From positions 7,130,001 through 7,194,000 of the forward strand of contig NZ_CP047020.1 in NCBI RefSeq assembly GCF_009796285.1: DNA of 64,000 bases, written 5' to 3'. The notes under the pieces were generated by a model. It was not told the origin of the DNA. It did no database searches and saw only the letters and a program-made list of their open reading frames with translations. The stretch is from Streptomyces broussonetiae (lineage in GTDB: Bacteria; Actinomycetota; Actinomycetes; Streptomycetales; Streptomycetaceae). A program made the translations under genes and the position numbers. Shown in pieces: positions 17,036-25,912 of the stretch. Numbering within the stretch: the stretch's first letter is position 1; every line of letters starts with the position of its first letter.

Positions 17036-18919
17036 TTGACCGAGATCATCGAGGCGTTGGAGAAGCTCGCCGCGGGGACCACGCGGCAGCAGGCTCCGGT
17101 GGCGGGTGAACTGACGCCGTACGCCATGCCGTTGACCGTCCCGCCGGTCCTGCGTCCCGCCGCGGACGACGTCCTGCGTGAGACCGAGATCGCCGTGCGC
17201 CCGACCTGGGTGCGTCTTCACCCGCAGCTGCCGCCGACCCTGATGTGGGGCTACGACGGGCATGTGCCGGGTCCGACCATCGAGGTGCGGCGCGGACAGC
17301 GCATCCGCATCGCCTGGACCAACCGCGTGCCAAAGGACGCCGAGTACCCGGTCACCTCCGTCGAGGTGCCCGCCGGTGCGCCCGGCACCCCGGCGCCCAG
17401 CACCGAGCCGGGCCGCGCGGGCGTCGAGCCCGACAAGGACGTCGCCGCCCTGCCCGCCTGGACGGTGACCCATCTGCACGGCGCCCGGACCGGCGGAGGC
17501 AACGACGGCTGGGCGGACAACGCCGTCGGCCACGGCGACGCCCAGCTGTCGGAGTACCCCAACGACCACCAGGCGGTGCAGTGGTGGTACCACGACCACG
17601 CCATGAACATCACGCGGTGGAACGTGATGGCGGGCCTGTACGGCACCTACCTCCTGCGTGACGACGAGGAGGACGCCCTTCATCTGCCGTCCGGGGAGCG
17701 GGAGATCCCGCTGCTGCTCGCCGACCGCAACCTCGACACGGACGAGGACGGCCGTCTCAACGGCCGGCTGCTGCACAAGACGGTGATCGTCCAGCAGAGC
17801 AACCCGGAGACCGGAGAGCCGGTCTCCATTCCCTTCACCGGCCCGTACACCACGGTCAACGGCCGCATCTGGCCGTACGCCGAGGTGGACCCCGCCTGGT
17901 ACCGCTTCCGGCTCGTCAACGCGTCCAACGCGCGCATCTTCGAGCTGGTCCTGATCGACGAGCACGGCAAGCCGGTGCCGGGCGTCGTGCACCAGATCGG
18001 CAGCGACGGCGGGCTCCTGCCCCGCCCGGTGCCGGTCGACTTCGACGCGGACCTGCCCACGCTCACCGCCGCGCCGGCCGAGCGCTTCGACCTGCTGGTC
18101 GACTTCCGCGCGCTCGTGGGGCGGACCCTGCGGCTGGTGAACAAGGGCCCGAACCAGCCGGCGGGCGTGCCCGACCCGGCCGGTGACGTGCGCCACCCGG
18201 CGGTGATGGAGTTCCGGATCGGCGAGTCGTGCGCGGGGGAGGACACCTTCGAACTGCCCGCGGTGCTCTCCGGCTCCTTCCGCCGTCTGACCCATGACCT
18301 GCCGCACGGCCACCGCCTGGTTCTGCTCACCCCGCCGGCCACCAAGGGCGCCGGCGGCCACCCGGAGATCTGGGAGCTGACGGAGGTCGCGGACCCGGGC
18401 GGGCTGCAGCTTCCGGCCGACGGCATCGTGCAGGTCACCGGGCCAGACGGCAGTACGAAGACATACCGGCGCACCTCACGGACGTTCAACGACGCCCTCG
18501 GCTTCACCGTCGCCGAGGGTGGCTACGAGCAGTGGAGCTTCCTCAACCTCGCGCCCATCGTGCACCCCATGCACATCCATCTGGCCGACTTCCAGCTGCT
18601 CGGCCGGGACGCCTACGACGTCTCGGGCTTCGACCCGGCCGTCGGCGGGACCCGTACGCCGCTGCGCCACGACTCCGCCCGGACGATCCCGCTCGCTCCC
18701 AACGAGCGAGGACACAAGGACGTGTTCCGGGTCCCGGGCAGTCAGATGCTGCGGGTCATGGGCCGTTTCGACGGGGCGTACGGCCGCTTCATGTACCACT
18801 GCCATCTGCTGGAGCACGAGGACATGGGCATGATGCGACCCTTCGTCGTCATGCCGGCCGAGGCGATGAAGTTCGACCACGGCGCCGGGCACGGCGGCCA
18901 CGAGGGACACATGGGCTGA
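17036..18919 (+). CDS. Multicopper oxidase, phenoxazinone-synthase (PhsA)-like
   Basis: A 627-residue three-cupredoxin oxidase. All four copper motifs are present: TVTHLHGA, WWYHDHAMN, HPMHIHLADF and YHCHLLEHEDMGMM, supplying the type 1 and trinuclear copper ligands including the Cys-His bridge and the axial Met. The sequence and the start TEIIEAL recall PhsA of S. antibioticus, which couples 2-aminophenols to phenoxazinone in actinomycin formation. No actinomycin genes are nearby, so a general laccase or bilirubin-oxidase-like role is equally possible. It has no signal peptide. The TTG at 17036 follows GGGGGTG. The C-terminus FDHGAGHGGHEGHMG is His-rich and might bind metal. Confidence 0.9.
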   Translation: MTEIIEALEKLAAGTTRQQAPVAGELTPYAMPLTVPPVLRPAADDVLRETEIAVRPTWVRLHPQLPPTLMWGYDGHVPGPTIEVRRGQRIRIAWTNRVPKDAEYPVTSVEVPAGAPGTPAPSTEPGRAGVEPDKDVAALPAWTVTHLHGARTGGGNDGWADNAVGHGDAQLSEYPNDHQAVQWWYHDHAMNITRWNVMAGLYGTYLLRDDEEDALHLPSGEREIPLLLADRNLDTDEDGRLNGRLLHKTVIVQQSNPETGEPVSIPFTGPYTTVNGRIWPYAEVDPAWYRFRLVNASNARIFELVLIDEHGKPVPGVVHQIGSDGGLLPRPVPVDFDADLPTLTAAPAERFDLLVDFRALVGRTLRLVNKGPNQPAGVPDPAGDVRHPAVMEFRIGESCAGEDTFELPAVLSGSFRRLTHDLPHGHRLVLLTPPATKGAGGHPEIWELTEVADPGGLQLPADGIVQVTGPDGSTKTYRRTSRTFNDALGFTVAEGGYEQWSFLNLAPIVHPMHIHLADFQLLGRDAYDVSGFDPAVGGTRTPLRHDSARTIPLAPNERGHKDVFRVPGSQMLRVMGRFDGAYGRFMYHCHLLEHEDMGMMRPFVVMPAEAMKFDHGAGHGGHEGHMG

Positions 18920-18960
18920 GCGGGGTTCCGAGTCGGCGGGTGGCTCGTGCGCGTCGGGTC

Positions 18961-19404
18961 TCAGGCCGGCCGGGCAAGCGCGGACTTCGCGTGCTCGACC
19001 GCGGCTCGCGCCGGCGCCCGGACCATCGGGTGCGGGCACGAGCCGTCGCCGGCCGGCTCCGGCTGGAACAGGGACGCCAGGAGGAAGGGATGGCCGGGCA
19101 GTTCGGCGAGCCGGGGGTTGCCGTCCTCGTCGTGCCCGGAGAACCGCAGCCCGTGGGCGCTCAGCGTGTCGAGGTGGCGGGTGGGGCCGTACCCGCAGAA
19201 GTACCGCTCGACCGTGCGCCGCGCGCCGATCACGGACTCCGCCAGCGAGCCCGGCCCGATCGTCACCGCCGCCTCGTGGCCCACCAGCGAGCAGGCCAGC
19301 GGCTCGATCAGCGGGTCCGTGGCGTCCGGGTCGTTCTCGGCGTGTGCCGCCCCGGTCAGCCCGCACACGTTGCGCGCGAACTCCAGGGGCAGCGGCTGCG
19401 GCCG
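18961..19404 (-). pseudogene. 5'-truncated CTP-synthase-C-terminal-like amidotransferase
   Basis: An open frame of 147 codons preceded in frame by a stop and with no good start. The peptide (LEFARNVCGL, PLACSLVGH, VERYFCGYGP, LPGHPFLLASLFQPE) matches the C-terminal half of the class I glutamine-amidotransferase family related to the CTP synthase C-terminus. The first half, which should carry the nucleophile elbow (GxCGG) just before the ARN segment, is missing; homology ends abruptly near 19385. The fragment cannot be active. A GTG at 19368 could start a 135-residue remnant. Confidence 0.7.
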
Positions 19405-19615
19405 TCACGCGGAGCCTGACGGGCGGGGCGTGAGCGGGCTGTCGCGTGCGGGGTGAGAGGCAGGGGCCGGTGGGACGAAGGTCCGAGGAGCTGGGGGCTG
19501 GGAGGCGGGGGCTGGGTGTGACGACCACTGCGTCGGCCTTCGGCCAGTCTCACTCGTTCGTGTCTCGTCGCGGCCCGCTGTCCCGGGTAGAGCATCACCC
19601 GGAGGCGAGCGAACC

Positions 19616-20191
19616 ATGGAACAGACTGCGTTGCGTCCCAAGCCCATGCCCGGACAGGACCCGCGGGAGGGCGCCGGCCCGGCCACCGGCCCCGGCTCCG
19701 CCCGCCGCCCGCACGCCGCGCGCCGGCGCGGACGGCGGCTGCGGACCCTGCTGTTCGGTGTGTGCACCGGCACCCTGCTGGTGCTCTCCGGCGTCGGTGT
19801 CGGCACGGTCGGTGCCACGGTGATCGGCATGAGCAAGCTCGCCGAACTACGGCAGCAGGCCCCGCCGTCCGCGCCCTCGGCCAGGGCCACCCCCGCCGCC
19901 ACCCCGAGCCCGGCCCCGGCAGCGGCCGGGGCGACCCTGGGCGTGGAGGCCGTGGACGCCGGGAAGGTGGGCGCGTTGGTCGTGGGCGTGCACGTGCCCG
20001 GACCCGGCTACGCGGCCGGACTGGTCCGCGGCGACATCCTGCTGCAGTGCGGCCCGGCCCGCGTCGACACGGCTGCCGACCTCGCCCGGGCCGTCGCCCG
20101 GGCCCGACCGGGACGGGCGGTGCTCCTCACCGTGCGTCACGGCAGTGGGGGATACCAGCAGTTGACGGTCGTTCCGGGCGTGGTGACCTGA
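19616..20191 (+). CDS. Membrane-anchored PDZ-domain protein
   Basis: A 191-residue protein with a short cytoplasmic arginine-rich part (RRPHAARRRGRR), one transmembrane helix (LFGVCTGTLLVLSGVGVGTV, about residues 46-66), an Ala/Pro/Ser-rich linker and a C-terminal PDZ domain. The PDZ carboxylate-binding and core segments GPGYAAGLVRGDILLQCG and AVLLTVRHG are clear. No protease domain is attached, so it is probably an extracytoplasmic adaptor. GGAGG precedes the ATG. Its partner is unknown; nothing nearby is an obvious HtrA. Confidence 0.85.
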   Translation: MEQTALRPKPMPGQDPREGAGPATGPGSARRPHAARRRGRRLRTLLFGVCTGTLLVLSGVGVGTVGATVIGMSKLAELRQQAPPSAPSARATPAATPSPAPAAAGATLGVEAVDAGKVGALVVGVHVPGPGYAAGLVRGDILLQCGPARVDTAADLARAVARARPGRAVLLTVRHGSGGYQQLTVVPGVVT

Positions 20192-20432
20192 TCGGCACCG
20201 CAGGCGAGCCCGCATCACCCGAGCGCCCCCGCAAACCCACTGGTCGCCGTCCGTCCCGCGCGTCATGATGACCCCATGCCGAGCCTCGTCCGCCGTGACC
20301 GCACCACGCTAAACGCGTCGGCGACCGGCTCGCGCGGCCCTGGCGGGCCGGGCAGGCTGCTGCACCAGAAGCCAGGCAGGATGGTGCACGACAAGGCATC
20401 GCCCCGTCCCTCACTCGCGCTCGGAGGACCGG

Positions 20433-21560
20433 ATGACCGGTAGCACGCCCCAGCCCTTCACCGCCGCCGACCACCGGGCCCGTATGGAGCGTGCCGTGCG
20501 CTCCGCGGCCGACGCCGGTCTTGCGGGGCTGCTCGTGGCGCCGGGACCCGACATGGTCTGGCTCACCGGCTACACGCCCACCGCCGTCACCGAACGGCTC
20601 ACGGTGCTGGTCCTCACCCCCGGGCACGATCCCGTGCTCGTCGTACCGACCCTGGAGGCACCGGACGCCGAGCACGCGGTCGGCGCGTCCGCGCTCACCC
20701 TGCGCGACTGGACCGACGGCAAGGACCCCTACGCCGTCACCGCCGCCCTGCTCGAGGGCCGTGGCCGCTTCGGGATCAGCGACAACACCTGGGCGATGCA
20801 TCTGCTGGGCCTTCAGCGGGCCCTGCCCGACACCTCCTACGCCGCTCTCACCGACGCCCTCCCCATGCTGCGCGCCGTCAAGGACGCGGCGGAACTGGAA
20901 CTCCTCGCGGCGGCCGGAGCCGCTGCAGACGCAACGTTCGAGGAGATCCGGAAGGTTCCCTTCGCCGGCCGTCGAGAGTCCGAGGTCGGCCACGACCTCG
21001 CGGGCCTGCTGCGCCGCTTCGGGCACTCCCAGGTCGACTTCACCATCGTCGGCTCCGGCCCCAACGGCGCCAACCCGCACCACGAGGTCGGCGACCGTGT
21101 CATCCGGCACGGTGACATGGTCGTCCTGGACTTCGGCGGCCTGAAGGACGGCTACGGCTCCGACACCACCCGCACGGTCCACGTGGGCGAGCCGAGCGAG
21201 GAGGAGCGCCGGGTGCACGACATCGTGCGCGAGGCCCAGGAGGTGGGATTCTCGGCCGTACGGCCGGGCGTCGCCTGCCAGGAGGTCGACCGTGCCGCCC
21301 GCGCGGTGATCACCGACGCCGGGTACGGCGAGTACTTCATCCACCGCACCGGACACGGCATCGGCGTCACCACGCACGAGCCTCCGTACATGATCGAGGG
21401 CGAGGAACAGCCCCTCGTGCCCGGCATGTGCTTCTCGGTGGAGCCCGGCATCTATCTGCCCGGCCGCTTCGGGGTGCGCATCGAGGACATCGTCACGGTG
21501 ACCGAGGACGGCGGCCGTCGTTTCAACAACACCACCCGCGAGATGGTCATCGTGGGCTGA
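20433..21560 (+). CDS. M24 family Xaa-Pro aminopeptidase-like metallopeptidase
   Basis: A 375-residue pita-bread-fold peptidase with an N-terminal creatinase-like domain and a C-terminal M24 domain. The five dinuclear-metal ligands are visible: DFGGLKDGYGSDTTRT (two Asp), GHGIGVTTHE (His), EPGIYLPG (Glu) and VRIEDI (Glu). Enzymes of this type remove N-terminal residues next to proline in the cytoplasm. The ATG at 20433 follows CGGAGGA. The next gene begins 54 bp downstream and may be co-transcribed. Confidence 0.9.
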   Translation: MTGSTPQPFTAADHRARMERAVRSAADAGLAGLLVAPGPDMVWLTGYTPTAVTERLTVLVLTPGHDPVLVVPTLEAPDAEHAVGASALTLRDWTDGKDPYAVTAALLEGRGRFGISDNTWAMHLLGLQRALPDTSYAALTDALPMLRAVKDAAELELLAAAGAAADATFEEIRKVPFAGRRESEVGHDLAGLLRRFGHSQVDFTIVGSGPNGANPHHEVGDRVIRHGDMVVLDFGGLKDGYGSDTTRTVHVGEPSEEERRVHDIVREAQEVGFSAVRPGVACQEVDRAARAVITDAGYGEYFIHRTGHGIGVTTHEPPYMIEGEEQPLVPGMCFSVEPGIYLPGRFGVRIEDIVTVTEDGGRRFNNTTREMVIVG

Positions 21561-21614
21561 CCGGCCCAGGGAGATCCCTCTCGACCCCTTCCCCGAACGG
21601 CTACGGCGCGATTC

Positions 21615-22562
21615 ATGACCCAGGCACCGACACCCACCGCGGACACCGTCCGCCGACTGGTCCGCTCGCTGCTCAAAGAAGGCGCGGCCGGTGGCGCAGG
21701 CGGCGCGGGACCCGACGTCCGGCCCGTCACGGAGGGCGGCGAGCACTCCACCTGGTGGGTCGGCACCCGCCATGTGCTGCGGCTCGCCCCCGAGCGCGAG
21801 GCGTCCGTGCGCCAGCGCCGCGAACTGCGCCTGCGCGACCTGGTACGGCCGCACGTCCCGGTCGCCGTCCCGGCCAGTGTCGCGCACGGCGACTGGGCGC
21901 CGGGTCTCACCTACACGCTCGACACCCTGATCCCCGGCGGCACCGCCGAGCAGCACGACGTCTCGGCCATCGGCGAGGCCGACCTGGCCGGGCTGCTCAC
22001 CGGGCTGCGCACGGTGCCGGTGCGGCAGGCCGAGACCCTCGGAGTGCCGCGCGCCGCCCCGCGCTCCCTGGAGGCGCTGCGCCGCATGGCCGTGCACGCG
22101 GCCGAACGCCTCGCCGCCGACGACGAGTTCGACGCCACGCGCCTGCTGCAGCTCACCGCGCCCGGGGCGGCCCAGCTCGCCGCCCAGCCCGGCACCTCCG
22201 TGCTCGTCCACCACGACCTCAAGGGCGAGCATCTGGTGGTCAGCGCCGACGGCAGGGTGCGCGGCGTCCTCGACTGGACGGACGCGGTGGTGGGCGATCC
22301 CGCCGAGGACATCGCCGGGCTCGTCATCGCGGTCGGCTCCGGGGCGGCGGTCCGCGCGGCCACCCTCGCCGGCTACGGTGCCCGCCCCTGCCTGCGCGGC
22401 CTGTGGCTGGCCCGCTGCGACACCGTCATCCGCCTCACCGACCGCCTGGAAGGCCGCGACGACAGTCCCCTGCCGCTCCTGCGCACCCAGCTGCGCCGCG
22501 CCTGGGAGCCGATCCTGCTCGAGCGGGTGACGGACCTGAAGGAGGGCGACTCGGAGCTGTAG
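21615..22562 (+). CDS. APH-family phosphotransferase (kinase-like)
   Basis: A 315-residue protein of the aminoglycoside phosphotransferase/choline kinase fold. The catalytic loop reads VLVHHDLKGEHLVV, and the metal-binding segment VRGVLDWTDAVVGDPAED follows, so both key aspartates are kept. The N-lobe contains GGEHSTWWVG and HVLRLAPE. Such genomic APH-like proteins phosphorylate varied small molecules; there is no evidence that this one confers resistance. It lies 54 bp downstream of the M24 peptidase. Confidence 0.8.
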   Translation: MTQAPTPTADTVRRLVRSLLKEGAAGGAGGAGPDVRPVTEGGEHSTWWVGTRHVLRLAPEREASVRQRRELRLRDLVRPHVPVAVPASVAHGDWAPGLTYTLDTLIPGGTAEQHDVSAIGEADLAGLLTGLRTVPVRQAETLGVPRAAPRSLEALRRMAVHAAERLAADDEFDATRLLQLTAPGAAQLAAQPGTSVLVHHDLKGEHLVVSADGRVRGVLDWTDAVVGDPAEDIAGLVIAVGSGAAVRAATLAGYGARPCLRGLWLARCDTVIRLTDRLEGRDDSPLPLLRTQLRRAWEPILLERVTDLKEGDSEL

Positions 22563-22808
22563 GCCCGACACCTGGCGGACCGAGCCCCGGAGGCACCGCC
22601 CGCCCGGGGCCGCGCACGGGCAGGGCCGCCCGACCGGACGGTGTCAGGGCCTTTTCCGTCCCGGGGCTCCGGAATCCGGACGGATTCCCGGCGCCGTCGC
22701 GCCGGACCTCGCCCGAGCAGCGGGGAGGCCGGGGCGGGGAGGAGCGGGCGGGGCGGTGAGATGGGGCGGCGCCGGGTCCCCGATCCTGGCCCCGCCCCCT
22801 TCGCGGCC

Positions 22809-24554
22809 TCAGGCCTGGGTCAGTACGACACAGGACTCGCCGGGCAGGTGGAGCAGGCCGTTCGGGCCCGGGGTCTCGACCGGTTCCCAGGCCGCGAGGA
22901 CCTCGCCCCGGCCGGTGCCGAGCGGGACCGCCACCGGTGCCTTGCCCAGGTTCAGGGCCACCCGTACGTCACCGCGCCGGAAGGCGAGCCAGCGGGCCTC
23001 CTCGTCGTACGCCACCTTCGTGTCCGCGAGGCCGGGGTTGGTGAGGTCGGGCTGTTCGTGGCGCAGCGCGATCAGGCGCCGGTACCAGGCCAGCACGCGC
23101 GCGTGGGGCTCGCGTTCCGGTTCGGACCAGTCCAGGACGGAGCGGTCCCGGGTCGCCGGGTCCTGTGGGTCCGGTACGTCCTCCTCGGCCCAGCCGTGCG
23201 CCGCGAACTCCCGGCGCCTGCCCCGCCGTACCGCCTCGGCCAGCTCCGGATCGGTGTGGTCGGTGAAGAACTGCCACGGCGTGCCCGCCGCCCACTCCTC
23301 GCCCATGAACAGCATCGGCGTGAACGGCGAGGTCAGTGTGAGCGCCGCCGCGCAGGCCAGCAGGCCGGGGGAGAGCAGGGCGCAGAGCCGGTCACCCTGG
23401 GCGCGGTTGCCGACCTGGTCGTGGGTCTGGCTGTAGCCGAGCAGCCGGTGCCCGGCCACGCGCGCGCGGTCCAGCCGGCGGCCGTGGTGACGGCCCCGGA
23501 AGCTCGAGTACGTACCGTCGTGGAAGTAGCCGCCGGTCAGCGTCTTGGCGAGCGCGGCCAACGGGGCGCGCGCGAAGTCCGCGTAGTAGCCCTGTGACTC
23601 ACCGGTCAGCGCGGTGTGCAGGGCGTGGTGGAAGTCGTCGTTCCACTGCGCGTGCAGCCCCAGGCCGTGCACCGCGCGCGGGGTGATGTACCGCGGGTCG
23701 TTCAGGTCGGACTCGGCGATCAGCGACAGCGGTCGGCCCAGGTCCTCGGCGAGTGCGTCCACGGCCGCCGACAGCTCTTCCAGGTACGGGTACGCGCGCG
23801 TGTCGTGCAGTGCGTGCACCGCGTCCAGGCGCAGCCCGTCGATCCGGTAGTCCCGCAGCCACGCCAGGGCGCTGCCGACGAGGAACGCGCGCACCTCGTC
23901 CGAGCCCGGCGCGTCCAGGTTCACCGCGGCACCCCACGGTGTGTGGTGCGTGTCGGTGAAGTACGGCCCGAACGCTGGCAGATGGTTGCCCGACGGGCCC
24001 AAGTGGTTGTGCACGACGTCCAGCACGACACCGAGACCGAGTTCGTGTGCCCGGTCCACGAAGCGCTTGAGCGCCTCCGGGCCGCCGTACGGCTCGTGCA
24101 CCGCCCACAGCGACACGCCCTCGTACCCCCAGCCGTGCCGTCCCGGGAACGGGCACAGCGGCATCAACTCCACATGGGTGACGCCCAGTTCCACCAGGTG
24201 CTCCAGCCGCGCGGCGGCCGCGTCCAAGGTGCCCTCGGGGGTGTACGTGCCCACGTGCAGCTCGTAGAGCACCGCACCCGGCAGCCTCCGTCCCCGCCAC
24301 CGGGCGCGCCACGTGTACCGCCCGTGGTCCACGACCGCGCTCGGTCCGTCCGGTCCGTCCGGCTGGCGGCGCGAGCGCGGGTCGGGCAGCACGGGGCCGT
24401 CGTCCAGCGCGAACCCGTACCGGGCGCCGTCGGCCGCCTCGGCCTCTCCCGTCCACCATCCCGTGCGATCGGGATCGCGCGCCAACGCGCGCGTGGCGCC
24501 CTCGCAATGGAGCGTCACTCGTTCTGCCTGCGGTGCCCACACCTCGAACTGCAC
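22809..24554 (-). CDS. treZ: Malto-oligosyltrehalose trehalohydrolase
   Basis: A 581-residue GH13 enzyme releasing trehalose from maltooligosyl trehalose, the second step of the TreY-TreZ route from glycogen. Order of parts: an N-terminal beta-sandwich (MQFEVWAPQAERVTLHCEG), the catalytic barrel with the nucleophile in DGLRLDAVHAL and the general acid in SLIAESDLND, then a C-terminal beta domain ending SCVVLTQA. Length matches the family. The GTG at 24554 follows AAGGGGA. Its partners treY and glgX lie 4 and 8 kb away on the same strand, with unrelated genes between. Confidence 0.95.
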   Translation of the reverse strand: MQFEVWAPQAERVTLHCEGATRALARDPDRTGWWTGEAEAADGARYGFALDDGPVLPDPRSRRQPDGPDGPSAVVDHGRYTWRARWRGRRLPGAVLYELHVGTYTPEGTLDAAAARLEHLVELGVTHVELMPLCPFPGRHGWGYEGVSLWAVHEPYGGPEALKRFVDRAHELGLGVVLDVVHNHLGPSGNHLPAFGPYFTDTHHTPWGAAVNLDAPGSDEVRAFLVGSALAWLRDYRIDGLRLDAVHALHDTRAYPYLEELSAAVDALAEDLGRPLSLIAESDLNDPRYITPRAVHGLGLHAQWNDDFHHALHTALTGESQGYYADFARAPLAALAKTLTGGYFHDGTYSSFRGRHHGRRLDRARVAGHRLLGYSQTHDQVGNRAQGDRLCALLSPGLLACAAALTLTSPFTPMLFMGEEWAAGTPWQFFTDHTDPELAEAVRRGRRREFAAHGWAEEDVPDPQDPATRDRSVLDWSEPEREPHARVLAWYRRLIALRHEQPDLTNPGLADTKVAYDEEARWLAFRRGDVRVALNLGKAPVAVPLGTGRGEVLAAWEPVETPGPNGLLHLPGESCVVLTQA

Positions 24555-24698
24555 GGACGGTTCCCCTTCGTCTGCTCACCGTGACGATGTCCCGCGGCCC
24601 CCATCGTGCCGTCCGGACGATCAATAAGCTCTCGAATTCGGCCTTCCCCGGCGGGTGTCGCGGAACCCACGCACGCGTGAGCGGCGATTCCCCGTTTT

Positions 24699-24728
24699 CT
24701 GGACACCCGGGGTTCGCTGACCGACAAT
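24699..24728 (+). promoter_or_regulatory. Candidate promoter for leaderless FHA gene
   Basis: CTGGAC at 24699-24704 and GACAAT at 24723-24728, 18 bp apart. The GTG start lies eight bases after the -10 element, with no ribosome-binding site. Confidence 0.4.
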
Positions 24729-24735
24729 CACCAGC

Positions 24736-25287
24736 GTGACGTCGTCTTTCGAGTTCTCCACGTACCCCGCGCGGCTGTCCGACGCGGAGCGCGACCAGGC
24801 GCTTCAGGTGCTCCGTGACGGCGTCGCCAAGGGCCGGCTGTCGCACGACACCTTCGTGCGCCGTATGGAGCTGGCGCTCGCCGCCCGCCATGCCGACGAA
24901 CTGGCCTCCCTCGTCGCCGACCTGCCCCGCGAGAACCGCCTCTCCCGTGCGGTCCTCGGCACTGTCGAGGCCGTCTCCGGGTTCACCGTACGGCTGCGCC
25001 GGGCCTGGCAGGCCGAGCGGCTGCCCAAGCTGCTGCTGCCGCATCCGGGACACACCCACCCGCTGCGCATAGGCCGCGACCCGGCCAACGGGCTGCGCCT
25101 GAACCACGAGACCGTCTCCCGTGTGCACGCCGAGCTGTTCCGCGAGGGCGGCATGTGGGTCCTCAAGGACCTCGGCTCCACCAACGGCACCACTGTCAAC
25201 GGCCGCCGGGTGACCGGTGCGGTCGTCGTCCGCGAGGGTGATCTGGTCGCCTTCGGCCGCATGGGGTTCCGGCTCGCCCTGAGCTGA
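24736..25287 (+). CDS. DUF1707 plus FHA-domain protein
   Basis: A 183-residue protein. Residues 10-60 form a DUF1707 domain (RLSDAERDQALQVLRDGVAKGRLS, split here for clarity as RLSDAERDQAL and LRDGVAKGRLS). A basic linker follows (VRLRRAWQAERLPK), then an FHA domain of about 90 residues with the phosphothreonine-binding core LRIGRDPANGL, SRVHAEL and LGSTNGTTVNG. It should bind a phosphorylated partner, possibly a Ser/Thr kinase substrate; no kinase is nearby. It is divergent from treZ across 181 bp. The GTG at 24736 is probably a leaderless start. Confidence 0.87.
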   Translation: MTSSFEFSTYPARLSDAERDQALQVLRDGVAKGRLSHDTFVRRMELALAARHADELASLVADLPRENRLSRAVLGTVEAVSGFTVRLRRAWQAERLPKLLLPHPGHTHPLRIGRDPANGLRLNHETVSRVHAELFREGGMWVLKDLGSTNGTTVNGRRVTGAVVVREGDLVAFGRMGFRLALS

Positions 25288-25419
25288 GAGCGCGCACGGG
25301 GCGACGAGGCGACCGGTCGTGTTCGAACGGATGCTCTCCCGCGCGCAGGTGCCGTCCCGTTCGAGTGAGCCGGACGAGCCGGACTGCGGAGCGCGGGCCC
25401 AGGTGCCGATGCTGGGGGC

Positions 25420-25833
25420 ATGACGTACCTCACCAGAGCGGCCGTGGCGGCCGGAGCCCTGCTGGCGGCCACCGGGCTCCTCGCCGCGGGCCCGGCCCAC
25501 GCGGCGCCCCACGACCAGGATTCCGGCAACTGGCTCCGCCTGACCGTCACCAGGGGCGAGACCCCGTCCGGTGACGTGCGCGGCACCACGCTGCTGTGCG
25601 ACCCGCCCAGGGGCCACGCACGGGCGGCCGAGGCGTGCGCCGAACTCACGACCGCGGACGGAGACATCGGCCGTATCCCGGCCAGGAGAGTGTTCTGCCC
25701 GGCCCTCTACGCCCCGGTGAACGCCCGCGCGCGCGGGCGCTGGAATGGACGGCCGGTCGACTTCCGGCAGACCTACACCAACACATGCGTCATGAACGCG
25801 CGCACCGGAGCGGTCTTCGCCCTGGACGCCTGA
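25420..25833 (+). CDS. Subtilisin-inhibitor-like (SSI family) secreted protein
   Basis: A 137-residue exported protein. The signal peptide ends near residue 28 (GPAHA-APHD). The mature part has the four SSI cysteines (LLCDPPRGH, AEACAEL, VFCPALYAPV, NTCVMN), which form two disulfides in this family, and the closing strand GAVFALDA. SSI proteins inhibit secreted serine proteases. Aligned with SSI (CPMVYDPV), the reactive-site loop reads CPALYAPV, placing Ala at P1 and Leu at P1', and replacing the Asp after Tyr by Ala. That loop is unlike the Met or Lys forms usual in Streptomyces and implies altered target preference. Confidence 0.85.
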   Translation: MTYLTRAAVAAGALLAATGLLAAGPAHAAPHDQDSGNWLRLTVTRGETPSGDVRGTTLLCDPPRGHARAAEACAELTTADGDIGRIPARRVFCPALYAPVNARARGRWNGRPVDFRQTYTNTCVMNARTGAVFALDA

Positions 25834-25912
25834 GCGGGGCAGCCGGCGGGGGCGGGGCCGGGTGGCCCGCAGCGCGGCCGGTGCGTGCACGGCCGGTGTC
25901 GGCGGGTACGGC

